Assembly: GCF_002494345.1 (NCBI RefSeq)
Contig: NZ_NXNI01000001.1
Coordinates: 62,001 to 126,000, forward strand
DNA: 64,000 bases
Origin: Natrinema ejinorense
Lineage (GTDB): Archaea > Halobacteriota > Halobacteria > Halobacteriales > Natrialbaceae
Direction of reading: 5' to 3'
This document shows, in pieces, positions 17,970 to 27,033 of this stretch. Made by a program: the position numbers and the translations under genes. Position 1 is the stretch's first letter; each line of letters opens with the position of its first letter. The notes under the pieces are model-generated. The model was given only the letters and a program-made list of their open reading frames with translations. It made no database searches and was not told where the DNA came from.

Positions 17970-18803
17970 TTATGGTCGATCGTGAACCCAGAACTCGTCT
18001 TCGACCGTCACTTCCTTTTTGAACAGTGGGACCTCGTCTTTCAGCCGATTGATCCCGTCCTCGACCGTCCGGAACGCCTCCGTCCGGTGTCCCGCGAGCA
18101 CGACGACGAAGACGATGTCCTCACCGTCCTCGACGACGCCCGTTCTGTGGTAGAGTTCGACGTCGAGAACCCCGTCTCGAGACTCGAGGTCGGTTTCGAG
18201 GGCCGCCATTCGCTCGTCGGCGACGCCCTCGTACTTCTCGAACTCGAGATACTGGGTGGGCGCGTCGTCCTCGCTGTCTTTCGCGCGGACCCGGCCGGTA
18301 AACGTCGCGATCGCGCCCGCCCGCTCGGCTCGGGGAGACCGTTTCACGCGGGCTACCAGCGACTCGAGGGTTTCGTGGGGTTCGGCCGACTCCAGGGCCG
18401 TCACGAGGGCGTCGAGATCGAGGCCCCCGGGTCCATCGACGGCCCCGAGACACGTCTCCGACTCGCTCTCGTCGGCAGTGGCTCCCACGCTCACCGACGG
18501 GTACTGAAGCGTTGGAACGTTCACGACCACTGCGTACTCGCAGTCGGTTGCGAGGCTGTCGAGTGCGTCGCCGACGGACAACCCCGTCCCCGATGCGGTC
18601 CAGTCGCCGTCGACGCCGAGGTCGTAGGTAACGTCCCCACCGAGCGTCATCGACTCGCGTGCGTGTGTCCCGTCCGCGATCGTCGCGTCGTATCTGACGA
18701 CGCCGACGCGTCCCCGTTCGGCGAGCCGGTCGACGATCCGATCGACGACCGACTCGAGCGCGTCGTCGTCGGCTCCCTCGTCTCGAACACCGAGTACGTG
18801 CAT
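17970..18803 (-). CDS. moaE: Molybdopterin synthase large subunit MoaE with N-terminal extension
   Basis: A 277-residue protein. Residues about 155-277 are MoaE, the catalytic subunit that adds two sulfurs to precursor Z: GAIATFTGRVR, ELYHRTGVVEDGEDIVFVVV, GHRTEAF and the catalytic-loop region LKDEVPLFKKEVTVEDEFW. The first 150 residues are a separate domain (VLGVRDEGADDDALESVVDRIVDRLAERGRV...) that resembles a shortened MobB-like P-loop protein, but no P-loop is visible. The start at 18803 is chosen because the upstream frame is basic and not protein-like. Confidence 0.9.
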   Translation of the reverse strand: MHVLGVRDEGADDDALESVVDRIVDRLAERGRVGVVRYDATIADGTHARESMTLGGDVTYDLGVDGDWTASGTGLSVGDALDSLATDCEYAVVVNVPTLQYPSVSVGATADESESETCLGAVDGPGGLDLDALVTALESAEPHETLESLVARVKRSPRAERAGAIATFTGRVRAKDSEDDAPTQYLEFEKYEGVADERMAALETDLESRDGVLDVELYHRTGVVEDGEDIVFVVVLAGHRTEAFRTVEDGINRLKDEVPLFKKEVTVEDEFWVHDRP

Positions 18804-19017
18804 ATCCGAGGTATGGTTGGGTCGGACTTTGTAGCTGTCGCCGCTGACAGTGATCCGGCTCGACGCGCACGCGAGAGACGGCCAAGCGGGTCGAAATTCG
18901 GTCGGCTTGGGACGGACCTCTGTCAGTCGGTTCCGACACACCCACAGCGGGTCGCCGATACCCAGTGACAGCAGACTGTATGAGAGTGTTTTGTCCGTCC
19001 ATCACGAAGCCTCGTCT

Positions 19018-20121
19018 ATGCCACCTCGAATCGGTTTCACGGGCGACGTCATGCTCGGCCGACTCGTCGACGACCGCCAGCGTCGCCGATCCGTCGAGGC
19101 CGTGTGGGGATCCGTCCTCGAGCGACTGCGCGGACTCGATGGACTCGTCGTCAACCTCGAGTGCGTGCTCTCGACTCGCGGGCGGGAGTGGCAACGTACC
19201 CGTCGTCCGTTCCACTTCCGCGCCGATCCCGACTGGGCGATCCCCGCACTCGAGCGCGCCGGTGTCGATATCTGCGCGCTGGCGAACAATCACGTTCTCG
19301 ACTACGAGGTCGTGGCAATGCGAGACACCCTCGATGCGCTCGATGAGGCCGGAATCGCCCACGCGGGTGCCGGAGCGACGATCGACGAGGCGCTCGAGCC
19401 GGCGGTTCGAACGATCGGCGGCTCGGACAGAGGCGGCGATGGCCCGGACACAGACGGTAACGAATCGAACGCGGGCGACGGCGGACTCGACGTGGCCGTC
19501 GTCTCGCTCACCGACAATACGCCGGAGTACGCAGCCGACGAGGCGTCTCCGGGGACGGCACGGATCGAAATCGACGAGTCGCGACGCGACTCGCGCAGTC
19601 GGACGCGGTCCGACGACGACGTCGACGATCCGGAGACGAGACAGCGTGTGCACGAGACGCTCGAGCGCGCACGCGGGACGAATCCGGATCTGCTGGTCGC
19701 ATCGCTTCACTGGGGTCCGAACATGGTCACCGAGCCGCCCGAGTCGTTTCGGGAGTTCGGCCGCTGGCTGATCGATGAAGGGGTCGACATCGTACATGGC
19801 CACAGCGCTCACGTCTTCCAGGGAATCGAGGTCTACGAGGGCAGTCCGATCGTCTACGACGCGGGCGACTTCGTCGACGACTATCGAGTCGATCCCGAGT
19901 TGCGCAACGATCGAAGCTTCCTGTTCGTCCTCGCGGTGACGCCCGACGGCCGGCCGATCGAACTCCGATTGCATCCGACCGAGATCGACGACTGTGCAGT
20001 CTCCGAGGCGAGCCCGGACGCGGCCGCGTGGTCTCGCGACCGGATGCGCGAGCTATCGACTCCCTTCGGCACCGAGTTCGACCGGCATGGCGACGGCCTC
20101 GTCCTGTCCCTTGAGGAGTGA
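19018..20121 (+). CDS. CapA-family (poly-gamma-glutamate synthesis-type) metallophosphatase
   Basis: A 367-residue protein of the CapA/PgsA-like calcineurin-fold family. Visible motifs are FTGDVMLGRLVD at the N-terminus, VVNLECVLS, LANNHVLDY, VASLHWGPNM and the C-terminal VHGHSAHVFQGIEVYEG with a metal-ligand HGHSAH. An acidic insertion of about 35 residues (about 140-175) interrupts the domain. No signal peptide, so cytosolic in this reading. The role in haloarchaea is unproven. The ATG at 19018 is 28 bp from a TATA-like GTGTTTTGTC. Confidence 0.87.
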   Translation: MPPRIGFTGDVMLGRLVDDRQRRRSVEAVWGSVLERLRGLDGLVVNLECVLSTRGREWQRTRRPFHFRADPDWAIPALERAGVDICALANNHVLDYEVVAMRDTLDALDEAGIAHAGAGATIDEALEPAVRTIGGSDRGGDGPDTDGNESNAGDGGLDVAVVSLTDNTPEYAADEASPGTARIEIDESRRDSRSRTRSDDDVDDPETRQRVHETLERARGTNPDLLVASLHWGPNMVTEPPESFREFGRWLIDEGVDIVHGHSAHVFQGIEVYEGSPIVYDAGDFVDDYRVDPELRNDRSFLFVLAVTPDGRPIELRLHPTEIDDCAVSEASPDAAAWSRDRMRELSTPFGTEFDRHGDGLVLSLEE

Positions 20122-20243
20122 GCCGAAAGGCGGGTCTCGGGACCGACGGCGGGCTAGCCTCGCCGGTGCTCGAGCGGTGTGTCACCACGACGCCCGGACA
20201 GTTGACAACCCTTAAGATAGCAACTCCGCTACACCGCGATAGT

Positions 20244-20969
20244 ATGAAAGTGGTCGTCTCCATCGGCGGGAGCGTCCTCGTCCCCGAGCCCGGCGCGGAT
20301 CGGGTGGCCGAGCACGCAGCCGTTATCGAAGATCTCATCGCGGAGGGGTGTCGGGTCGGAGCCGTCGTCGGCGGCGGCGGCGTCGCTCGCGAGTACATCG
20401 GGGCCGCACGGGATCTCGGAGCCAACGAGATCGAACTCGACCAGCTGGGAATCGACGTGACGCGGCTCAACGCCCGACTGCTCATCGCCGCGCTGAGCGA
20501 GGAGTCCGTGACCGCACCGGCCCTCGATTACGAGGAGGCCAGCGAAGCGCTCCGCCGTGACAACATCTGTATCATGGGCGGGGTGGCACCGGCCCAGACC
20601 ACCGACGCGGTCGGGGCCGCGCTCGCGGAGTACATCGACGCCGACCTGCTGGTCTACGCGACGAGCGTCCCCGGGGTCTACAGCGCCGATCCCAACGAGG
20701 ACACCGACGCGACCAAGTACGATCACCTCTCGGCCGGGGAACTGGTCGACGTCATCGCCGGCCTCGAGATGAACGCGGGGGCGTCCGCACCCGTCGATCT
20801 GCTGGCGGCGAAGATCATCGAGCGCTCGGGGATGCGGACGATCGTGCTCGACGGCACGGATCCCGATCGGATCGCCCGCGCGGTCCGGTTCGGCGATCAC
20901 GAGGGAACGGATGTCGTTCCCGAGGCTGCCGGCAAGGAACCGACCTACTGGGCGAGCGACGAGCAATGA
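20244..20969 (+). CDS. pyrH: UMP kinase (archaeal type)
   Basis: A 241-residue amino-acid-kinase-fold enzyme that phosphorylates UMP to UDP. It shows VVVSIGGSV at the N-terminus, VVGGGGVAREYIGAARDLG, the substrate region DQLGIDVTRLNA, and the nucleotide region YATSVPGVYSADPNED. The TATA box CTTAAG (about 20212-20217) lies about 28 bp before the ATG, so the mRNA is leaderless. The stop overlaps the start of lysS by 4 bp (ATGA), which makes a two-gene operon. Confidence 0.95.
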   Translation: MKVVVSIGGSVLVPEPGADRVAEHAAVIEDLIAEGCRVGAVVGGGGVAREYIGAARDLGANEIELDQLGIDVTRLNARLLIAALSEESVTAPALDYEEASEALRRDNICIMGGVAPAQTTDAVGAALAEYIDADLLVYATSVPGVYSADPNEDTDATKYDHLSAGELVDVIAGLEMNAGASAPVDLLAAKIIERSGMRTIVLDGTDPDRIARAVRFGDHEGTDVVPEAAGKEPTYWASDEQ

Positions 20970-22711
20970 GTGCCGACGGAGACGCCCCGGAGTCGGATGC
21001 GATCAGTCCCTACACCCTCCAGCGCGAGGAAGCGGGCGACGCGCGACACGCCTTCTGGGCCGATACGGTCGCGGACCGTGTCGCGGAGCGAGAGCCGGCG
21101 GAACCGATCGTCATCAAGGGCGGCATCTCGCCCTCGGGCGTTCCCCATCTGGGCAACGTCAACGAAATCATGCGCGGCTACTACGTCGCCGAAGTGCTGC
21201 GCGACCGGGGGTACGAGGTCCGGCAGGTCTTCACCGCCGACGACCGAGACCCGCTCCGAAAGCTCCCGCGAACCCTCTGTGACCTCGAGGGGAACCTCGT
21301 CGATCTCGGCGAGGTCGACGCCGGCGCGCTCGGTCGGAACCTCGGTGCACCCTACACCGACATCCCGGACCCGTTTGGCTGCTGTGACTCCTACGGCGAC
21401 CACTTCTCGACCATCATTCAGGACAGCGCCGACGCCGTCGACGTGCCGATCGATCTCGTTTCGAACACGGACCTGTACGAGTCCGGCGAGTTCGAGTCGG
21501 TGACGCGATTCGTCCTCGAGCACCGGGAGCGGGCACGCGAGGTCCTCTCGAAGTATCAGGACACGGTCGACGCCGAGGGCGACTACGTCCCCTTCAACCC
21601 GATCTGCGAGGCGTGTGGCAAGATCACCGAGACCGTGACGAGCGTCGATCTCGAGGGGAGCGAGGCGCGAAGTGCCTCGGACGATCGAGCGGGGAGCGAA
21701 GCGACCCGCGAGACGGAGCCGACCGTCGACTACCGCTGTACCGACATGGACGCCGGCGACCGGACCATCGACGGCTGCGGTCACGAGGGCACCGCGACGC
21801 TGCGCGAGGGCAAACTCCCCTGGCGCTTCGAGTGGCCCGCCCAGTGGCAACTGCTGGGCGTCGACTTCGAACCCTTCGGCAAGGACCACGCCGAAGGCTC
21901 CTGGCCCAGCGGGCAGGACGTCGCCCGCAACGTCCTCGAGATCGAGCCGCCGGTGCCGATGGTCTACGAGTGGTTCACCCTCGAGGGCGAGCCCTTCTCG
22001 TCCTCGGAAGGCAACGTCATCCTCGTCTCGGACGTCCTCGAACTGCTCGAGCCCGAGGTGCTTCGTTACTTCTTCGCCAAGGACCCGGCGAAGGCCCGTG
22101 ACTTCAGCATCGAACGACTGGACCAGCTGGTCGACGAGTTCGACCGGCTCGAGGCGGTCTACTTCGGCGAGGTCGAGGCCAGCGAGGACGAGCGGGCCTT
22201 CGCCGAGCGCGTCTACCCGTTCGTGGTCGACGAACCGCGCGACGAGCGGATTCGGCTTCCCTACACCTTCGCCGCGGTGCTCGGGATGACCGACGATCCC
22301 GATCTGCGCGAGGAGATCGCCCGTCGCGAGGGGCACATTCCCGACGACGCGCCCGAGTGGGCCGTCGAGGGCGCCCTCGAGCGGGTCGAGCAGGCCCGCA
22401 ACTGGGCGCGCCGGACGGGCAACGAGTTCGACTACGAACTCAAACGGACCGAGATCCCCGACCACGAGTTCGACGCGGACACCGAGGCCGCGCTCGCGGA
22501 GCTGGCCGACTTCATCGAGGCGGGCCACGACCCCGAGGAGATCCAGGGCGAGATCTACGAAACTGCGAGACGCCACGACGTCGATGTCGGCGACTTCTTC
22601 GCGGCCGGCTATCGGTTGTTCTTCGACGAGGACCAGGGGCCGAAGCTCGGCCCCTTCCTCGCGAAGGTCGACCGGGAGTTCGTCGTCGGGCGACTTCGCC
22701 GGGAGCGGTGA
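20966..22711 (+). CDS. lysS: Lysyl-tRNA synthetase, class I
   Basis: A 581-residue class I LysRS of the archaeal type. The HIGH-like signature is SPSGVPHLGN near residue 52 and the KMSKS equivalent is SSSEGNVI. A zinc-binding region has CEACGK and later CTDMDAGDRTIDGCG. An acidic insertion (about residues 231-255, SEARSASDDRAGSEATRETE) sits inside this zinc region, a usual haloarchaeal loop enlargement. The start overlaps the end of pyrH. Confidence 0.96.
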   Translation: MSADGDAPESDAISPYTLQREEAGDARHAFWADTVADRVAEREPAEPIVIKGGISPSGVPHLGNVNEIMRGYYVAEVLRDRGYEVRQVFTADDRDPLRKLPRTLCDLEGNLVDLGEVDAGALGRNLGAPYTDIPDPFGCCDSYGDHFSTIIQDSADAVDVPIDLVSNTDLYESGEFESVTRFVLEHRERAREVLSKYQDTVDAEGDYVPFNPICEACGKITETVTSVDLEGSEARSASDDRAGSEATRETEPTVDYRCTDMDAGDRTIDGCGHEGTATLREGKLPWRFEWPAQWQLLGVDFEPFGKDHAEGSWPSGQDVARNVLEIEPPVPMVYEWFTLEGEPFSSSEGNVILVSDVLELLEPEVLRYFFAKDPAKARDFSIERLDQLVDEFDRLEAVYFGEVEASEDERAFAERVYPFVVDEPRDERIRLPYTFAAVLGMTDDPDLREEIARREGHIPDDAPEWAVEGALERVEQARNWARRTGNEFDYELKRTEIPDHEFDADTEAALAELADFIEAGHDPEEIQGEIYETARRHDVDVGDFFAAGYRLFFDEDQGPKLGPFLAKVDREFVVGRLRRER

Positions 22712-22836
22712 GCAGGCGTCGGCCGCCCGTCGGTCTCCTGGCGGCGTCCGAGTCGGACGGGGCGGGATCGAGGCGGATCGAACGGTCGGCCGAATAGACA
22801 AAAGCCATTTGAGAACGCCACCCCGAGATACTATCG

Positions 22837-24681
22837 ATGGATTACGGCTCTCCCGCTGTCGTCTCGGTGCCCGAACTATTCGGCTCGGAACTCGTCACGT
22901 GGGTTCTGGTCGGCCTCCTTCTCTATTGGGCCGCAGTCGTCGGGCTCCGAAACGCCGGCAAACTCCCCGAGTACGTCGGTACCCAGGGTCCGGTCCTCAC
23001 GCTCCACACCAAACGCGGCCGGGTCCTGCTCGATCGGCTCGCGCGGCCAAAGCGGTTCTGGCGGGCGTGGTCGAACCTCGGCGTCGGCATCGCGCTGGTC
23101 GTGATGGTGAGCATGTTCGTGTTCCTGATTCGTGCGGCCATGGTCTCGCTGTCCTCGCCCCAGCTCGTGTCCTCTCCCGTTCGCCAGCCGCGCAACGTTC
23201 TCGTCATCCCCGGCGTCAACGACTTCCTCCCCCTCTCGGCGACGCCCGGAATCGTCTTCGGCCTGCTCGTCGGGCTCGTCGTCCACGAAGGCGGCCACGG
23301 ACTGCTCTGTCGCGTCGAAGACATCGATATCGATTCGATGGGGATCGCCATGCTCGCCGTCCTTCCCGTCGGCGCGTTCGTCGAACCCGATCACGAGAGC
23401 AGCAAGGCCGCCTCCCGTGGCGGCCAGACGCGGATGTTCGCCGCCGGCGTGACGAACAACTTCGCGATCACGATCCTCGCGTTCGCGTTGCTCTTCGGAC
23501 CGGTCGCCGGCTCGATCGCAGTCGCACCCGGTGCCGCCGTCGGCGGTGTCGCACCCGACTCTCCCGCTGCCGACGCCGGCATCGAACCGAACGATCGTAT
23601 TACCGCGGTCGACGGGACCGCAGTCGAGGACAACGACGAACTCGCCAACCGGCTCGAGGCGGTCGAAGGCGAGCAGGTAACCGTCGAACTCAACGGCGAG
23701 CGGACGGTTCCCGTCGATCGATCGGTGCTCGTGACCGCGGCGATGACAGACGGGCCGACGGGCCTGTCCGTCGGCGACGAGATCCGGGCCGTCGACGGGC
23801 GGACGATCGCGACGGAACGTGGCTTCTTCGATGCCGTCGGCGACAGCGAGCGCGCAACGTTGACGATCGCACCCGCAGACGGCGGGGACGACATCGAGCG
23901 CGAGGTGCCGATCGGCGCTGCGGTCTCGATCGCCGAGGACGGGCCCCTCGAGGGCGAAACCGGGCCGACCGACGAGACCTTCGTCATCACTCGCTTCGAC
24001 GGCGAACGGATCCACAGCTACGAGGCGCTCGGATCGCTCCTCGAGAACAGCGAGCCCGACCAGCAGGTCACCGTGGCGGGCTATTTCGGCGACGAGCGCC
24101 GGAGCTACGAGGTGACGCTCGATGCACATCCCCAGGCCGATACCGGGTACCTCGGCATCCGGCCGCATCCGGGGACCGCCGGCATCTCGGTCGACGACAT
24201 CGGCGTCCAACTCTATCCCGCGGAGGAATACCTGGCAGTGCTCGGCGGGGACGGCGAGTCCCGGTTCGGCGGCGTCGCCGACACCTTCCTCGGCAAGATC
24301 GGCGTGGTGTTGCTGCTGCCGGTCATCGGCGTCACCGGCGGCGGCATGCCGTTTAATTTCGCGGGCTTCACCGGCGGGATTCAGAACTTCTATACGACCC
24401 AGGGCGCGCTCGGCGCGTTCGGGGACGGTACCGTCTTCCTGCTGGCGAACCTGCTGTTCTGGACCGGCTGGATCAACATCCAGCTTGGCTTTTTCAACTG
24501 CGTTCCGGCGTTCCCGCTCGACGGCGGACACATCCTCCGGACGAGCACCGAGGCGATCGTCTCCCGACTCCCGATCGACGCGACCCGCGGGATGGTTCGT
24601 GTGGTGACGACGGGGATCGGCCTGACGATGCTGCTCAGTTTCGTCCTGATGTTGTTCGGGCCACAACTGCTCGCGACCTGA
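22837..24681 (+). CDS. Site-2-protease-family membrane protease with PDZ-like domains
   Basis: A 614-residue intramembrane metalloprotease. The zinc motif HEGGH is at 150-154 and the second ligand motif FPLDGGHILR at about 565. Between them are two PDZ-like stretches, the first with GGVAPDSPAADAGIEPNDRITAVDG (about 235-260), the second with GLSVGDEIRAVDGRT. The N-terminus and C-terminus carry four to six membrane helices. Family members perform regulated intramembrane proteolysis. AGACAAAAGCC at 22797-22807 is in TATA position. It is distinct from the shorter protease at 16089. Confidence 0.92.
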   Translation: MDYGSPAVVSVPELFGSELVTWVLVGLLLYWAAVVGLRNAGKLPEYVGTQGPVLTLHTKRGRVLLDRLARPKRFWRAWSNLGVGIALVVMVSMFVFLIRAAMVSLSSPQLVSSPVRQPRNVLVIPGVNDFLPLSATPGIVFGLLVGLVVHEGGHGLLCRVEDIDIDSMGIAMLAVLPVGAFVEPDHESSKAASRGGQTRMFAAGVTNNFAITILAFALLFGPVAGSIAVAPGAAVGGVAPDSPAADAGIEPNDRITAVDGTAVEDNDELANRLEAVEGEQVTVELNGERTVPVDRSVLVTAAMTDGPTGLSVGDEIRAVDGRTIATERGFFDAVGDSERATLTIAPADGGDDIEREVPIGAAVSIAEDGPLEGETGPTDETFVITRFDGERIHSYEALGSLLENSEPDQQVTVAGYFGDERRSYEVTLDAHPQADTGYLGIRPHPGTAGISVDDIGVQLYPAEEYLAVLGGDGESRFGGVADTFLGKIGVVLLLPVIGVTGGGMPFNFAGFTGGIQNFYTTQGALGAFGDGTVFLLANLLFWTGWINIQLGFFNCVPAFPLDGGHILRTSTEAIVSRLPIDATRGMVRVVTTGIGLTMLLSFVLMLFGPQLLAT

Positions 24682-24738
24682 TCGCCTCCGGAACCGATCT
24701 CCCCGCGACTCGAGGACTCGAGGCCGTCCCGACGGACG

Positions 24739-25266
24739 CTACTCGTCGTCCGGATCGACCCCGTGGTGCTCGTAGAACGCGTCGGGCGTTGCCTCGAGTC
24801 GCTCGAACTCGGTGTCGAAGTAGTGTTCGTAGTGGCGAACGACCTGTTCGACGACCCATCGGCTGAACGTCTCGTCGAACCGCCACTCGCCCTCGATATC
24901 GGGGATTTCGAACCGATCGTCCGTGGAAAACGCCGCGTAGACGTGGAAGAAGCCCAGAATGACGTCGGCGAAGTCGCGGGCCTTCTCCGACCCGCTCGCA
25001 CGGCGGTCCGCGAGTTCCGCGTGGCCGTCGTCGGTCAGTTCGAAGTATTTCCGATCGGGTTCGTCATCACGCTCGATGCGCTCGGCCCACCCCTTCTCCT
25101 CGAACTTGTAGAGGATCGGGTAGACCGAGCCGTACGAGGGCTCCCAGTGGCCGCCGCTGATCTCGCGAATTTCCTTCAAGATCTCGTAGCCGTACCGCGG
25201 CTTTTCCTCGAGGAGTTCGAGGACGAGATAGGCAATGAGTCCTTTCGGCGGTCCACTTTTCCGCAT
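24739..25266 (-). CDS. PadR-family transcriptional regulator
   Basis: A 175-residue protein. Residues about 5-85 are the PadR winged helix (GLIAYLVLELLEEKPRYGYEILKEIREISGGHWEPSYGSVYPILYKFEEKGW). The C-terminal half is an acidic/aromatic helical domain (VYAAFSTDDRFE...RHYEHYFDTEFERLE), longer than in minimal PadR proteins. A TTTAAT box is only about 12-18 bp before the ATG, too close for a leaderless promoter, and may be an autoregulatory site. Its 3' end converges with the protease at 22837. Targets unknown; the divergent pitA gene is a possible one. Confidence 0.87.
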   Translation of the reverse strand: MRKSGPPKGLIAYLVLELLEEKPRYGYEILKEIREISGGHWEPSYGSVYPILYKFEEKGWAERIERDDEPDRKYFELTDDGHAELADRRASGSEKARDFADVILGFFHVYAAFSTDDRFEIPDIEGEWRFDETFSRWVVEQVVRHYEHYFDTEFERLEATPDAFYEHHGVDPDDE

Positions 25267-25429
25267 GTGTCCGGTGGATTAAACGGACGGCGGTAAAGCG
25301 TTTCGGTCACTCCCAACGGACGAACTGCGGGGCGAGGACGACGAACGCGACCGTCGCCGAACGAGGCGTCGCCGGGGGAAGCGAACCGAAACCCGGCCCT
25401 TCTTAGCATCTCCGTCCTAACCCGCGCTC

Positions 25430-26926
25430 ATGGACCGACGGCAACCGCCACAGACGGAGGAGGGTTGGTACGTCTTGCACGACTTCCGGTCGATCGACTG
25501 GGACGCCTGGCGAGGGGCTCCCGAACGACGCCGCTCGCAGGCGATCGACGAGGGCATCGACTATCTGCAGTCCAGTGTGGCCGTTCGGGACGCGGATGCG
25601 GGCGAGTCCGCCGTCTTCTCCGTACTGGGTCACAAGGCCGACCTCCTCGTGCTCCACCTCCGACCGACGCTTTCCGATATCGACACGCTCGAGCGGCGGT
25701 TCGAACACACCGCCCTCGCGGAGTTCACCGAGCGGGCCGACTCCTATCTCTCGGTGACGGAGGTCTCGGGCTACATGTCCCAGGACTACTTCGACGAGGA
25801 CAGCGAGGTCGAGGACACCGGTCTCGAGCGCTACATCGAGTCGCGGCTCAAACCCGAGATCCCCGACAGCGACTTCCTGAGTTTCTATCCGATGAGCAAG
25901 CGCCGCGGGCCAGACCACAACTGGTACGAACTCCCATTCGACGAGCGGGCCGACTACCTCGCGAACCACGGCGAGATCGGCAAGGACTACGCCGGCCGCG
26001 TCACCCAGATCATCTCCGGCAGCGTCGGCCTCGACGACTTCGAGTGGGGGATCACCCTGTTCGGCGACGACCCCACCGACGTGAAGGAACTGCTCTACGA
26101 GATGCGCTTTGACCCCTCGAGTTCCCGCTTCGCCGAGTTCGGTCGGTTCCTCTCGGCACGGCGATTCCCGCCCGAACACCTCGAGGCCTTCCTCGCCGGC
26201 GAGACGGTTCCACAGGAGGGTGACGACGCTCATCCACACGCCAGTGGCGACGCCGAGGGCCACCACGGCGGTCACCACGACGCGGCCTCGAGTGACCACG
26301 GAGACGACGGCGACCACGCACACGGGAGCGACGACGACGATCTCCGCAGCGAACTCGAGGACATCGGCGTCTACGCGGGCCAGCCCCACGGCGAGGACGT
26401 CCACGCCGTCGTCCTCTACTCCGCTGCCGACGCCGAGGCGCTGTTCGAGGAGGTCGAGGGTCTTCGTGAAAACTTCGATCACTACGACACGCACGTGAAG
26501 ACGGCCGTCTACGAGCCTCGAGGCGAGAGCAGCGAAACGGCGGTCGTCAGCCTCTGGGACACCGAACGCGCGGCGAGTACGGCAGCCGGCTTCCTCGCCG
26601 ATCTCCCGGATATCGTCCGGCAGGCCGGCGACAACGAGAGCGATTCGTGGGGCACGATGGGGATGTTCTACACCGTCGAACCCGACCACAGGGGCGACTT
26701 CGTCGACACCTTCGGCGATGTCGCGGGCGTTCTCACCGACATGGAGGGCCACCGCAAGACCGACCTGCTGGTCAACCGCGAGGACGACAACGACATGTTC
26801 ATCGCCAGCCGCTGGGACGCCCGCGAGGACGCCATGCAGTTCTTCCGGAGCGACGCCTTCTCGGAGACCGTCGAGTTCGGCCGCGACATCCTCACGGACC
26901 GACCGCGACACGTCTTCCTGGCCTGA
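25430..26926 (+). CDS. pitA: PitA: chlorite-dismutase-like (HemQ-type) / ABM fusion haem protein
   Basis: A 498-residue fusion. Residues 1 to about 245 are a Cld/HemQ-like domain with FYPMSKRRG, the axial-His region ANHGEIGKDYAGRVTQIISGSVGLDDFEWG and MRFDPSSSRFAEFG. A His-rich linker (about 262-300, HHGGHHDAASSDH...HAHG) leads to an antibiotic-biosynthesis-monooxygenase-like half (about 310-498). This layout is the haloarchaeal PitA family, for which a role in colony formation and cell size has been reported in Haloferax. Enzymatic activity is not established here. Confidence 0.93.
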   Translation: MDRRQPPQTEEGWYVLHDFRSIDWDAWRGAPERRRSQAIDEGIDYLQSSVAVRDADAGESAVFSVLGHKADLLVLHLRPTLSDIDTLERRFEHTALAEFTERADSYLSVTEVSGYMSQDYFDEDSEVEDTGLERYIESRLKPEIPDSDFLSFYPMSKRRGPDHNWYELPFDERADYLANHGEIGKDYAGRVTQIISGSVGLDDFEWGITLFGDDPTDVKELLYEMRFDPSSSRFAEFGRFLSARRFPPEHLEAFLAGETVPQEGDDAHPHASGDAEGHHGGHHDAASSDHGDDGDHAHGSDDDDLRSELEDIGVYAGQPHGEDVHAVVLYSAADAEALFEEVEGLRENFDHYDTHVKTAVYEPRGESSETAVVSLWDTERAASTAAGFLADLPDIVRQAGDNESDSWGTMGMFYTVEPDHRGDFVDTFGDVAGVLTDMEGHRKTDLLVNREDDNDMFIASRWDAREDAMQFFRSDAFSETVEFGRDILTDRPRHVFLA

Positions 26927-27033
26927 CGACGGGGGCACGCCTCGGCGATCACGCCGGACGGGTTCGTTGTAGGCATGGGCGACTCTCACCGGTAGCGACA
27001 CGGGTTGATGGGTCCAGTTCGTAGGCTGCGTCG

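Noticed and set aside
17900-18022. A 40-codon plus-strand frame after a strong TATA-like box
   Set aside because: Composition is not typical and it overlaps moaE; kept as a possible transcript but not called as a gene.
18121-19974. A 617-codon minus-strand frame opposite moaE and the CapA-like gene
   Set aside because: Antisense shadow of two well-supported genes, Arg-rich, no domain visible.
22876-24666. A 596-codon minus-strand frame opposite the site-2 protease
   Set aside because: Exact antisense of a gene with complete HEGGH and LDGGH motifs; no motif of its own.
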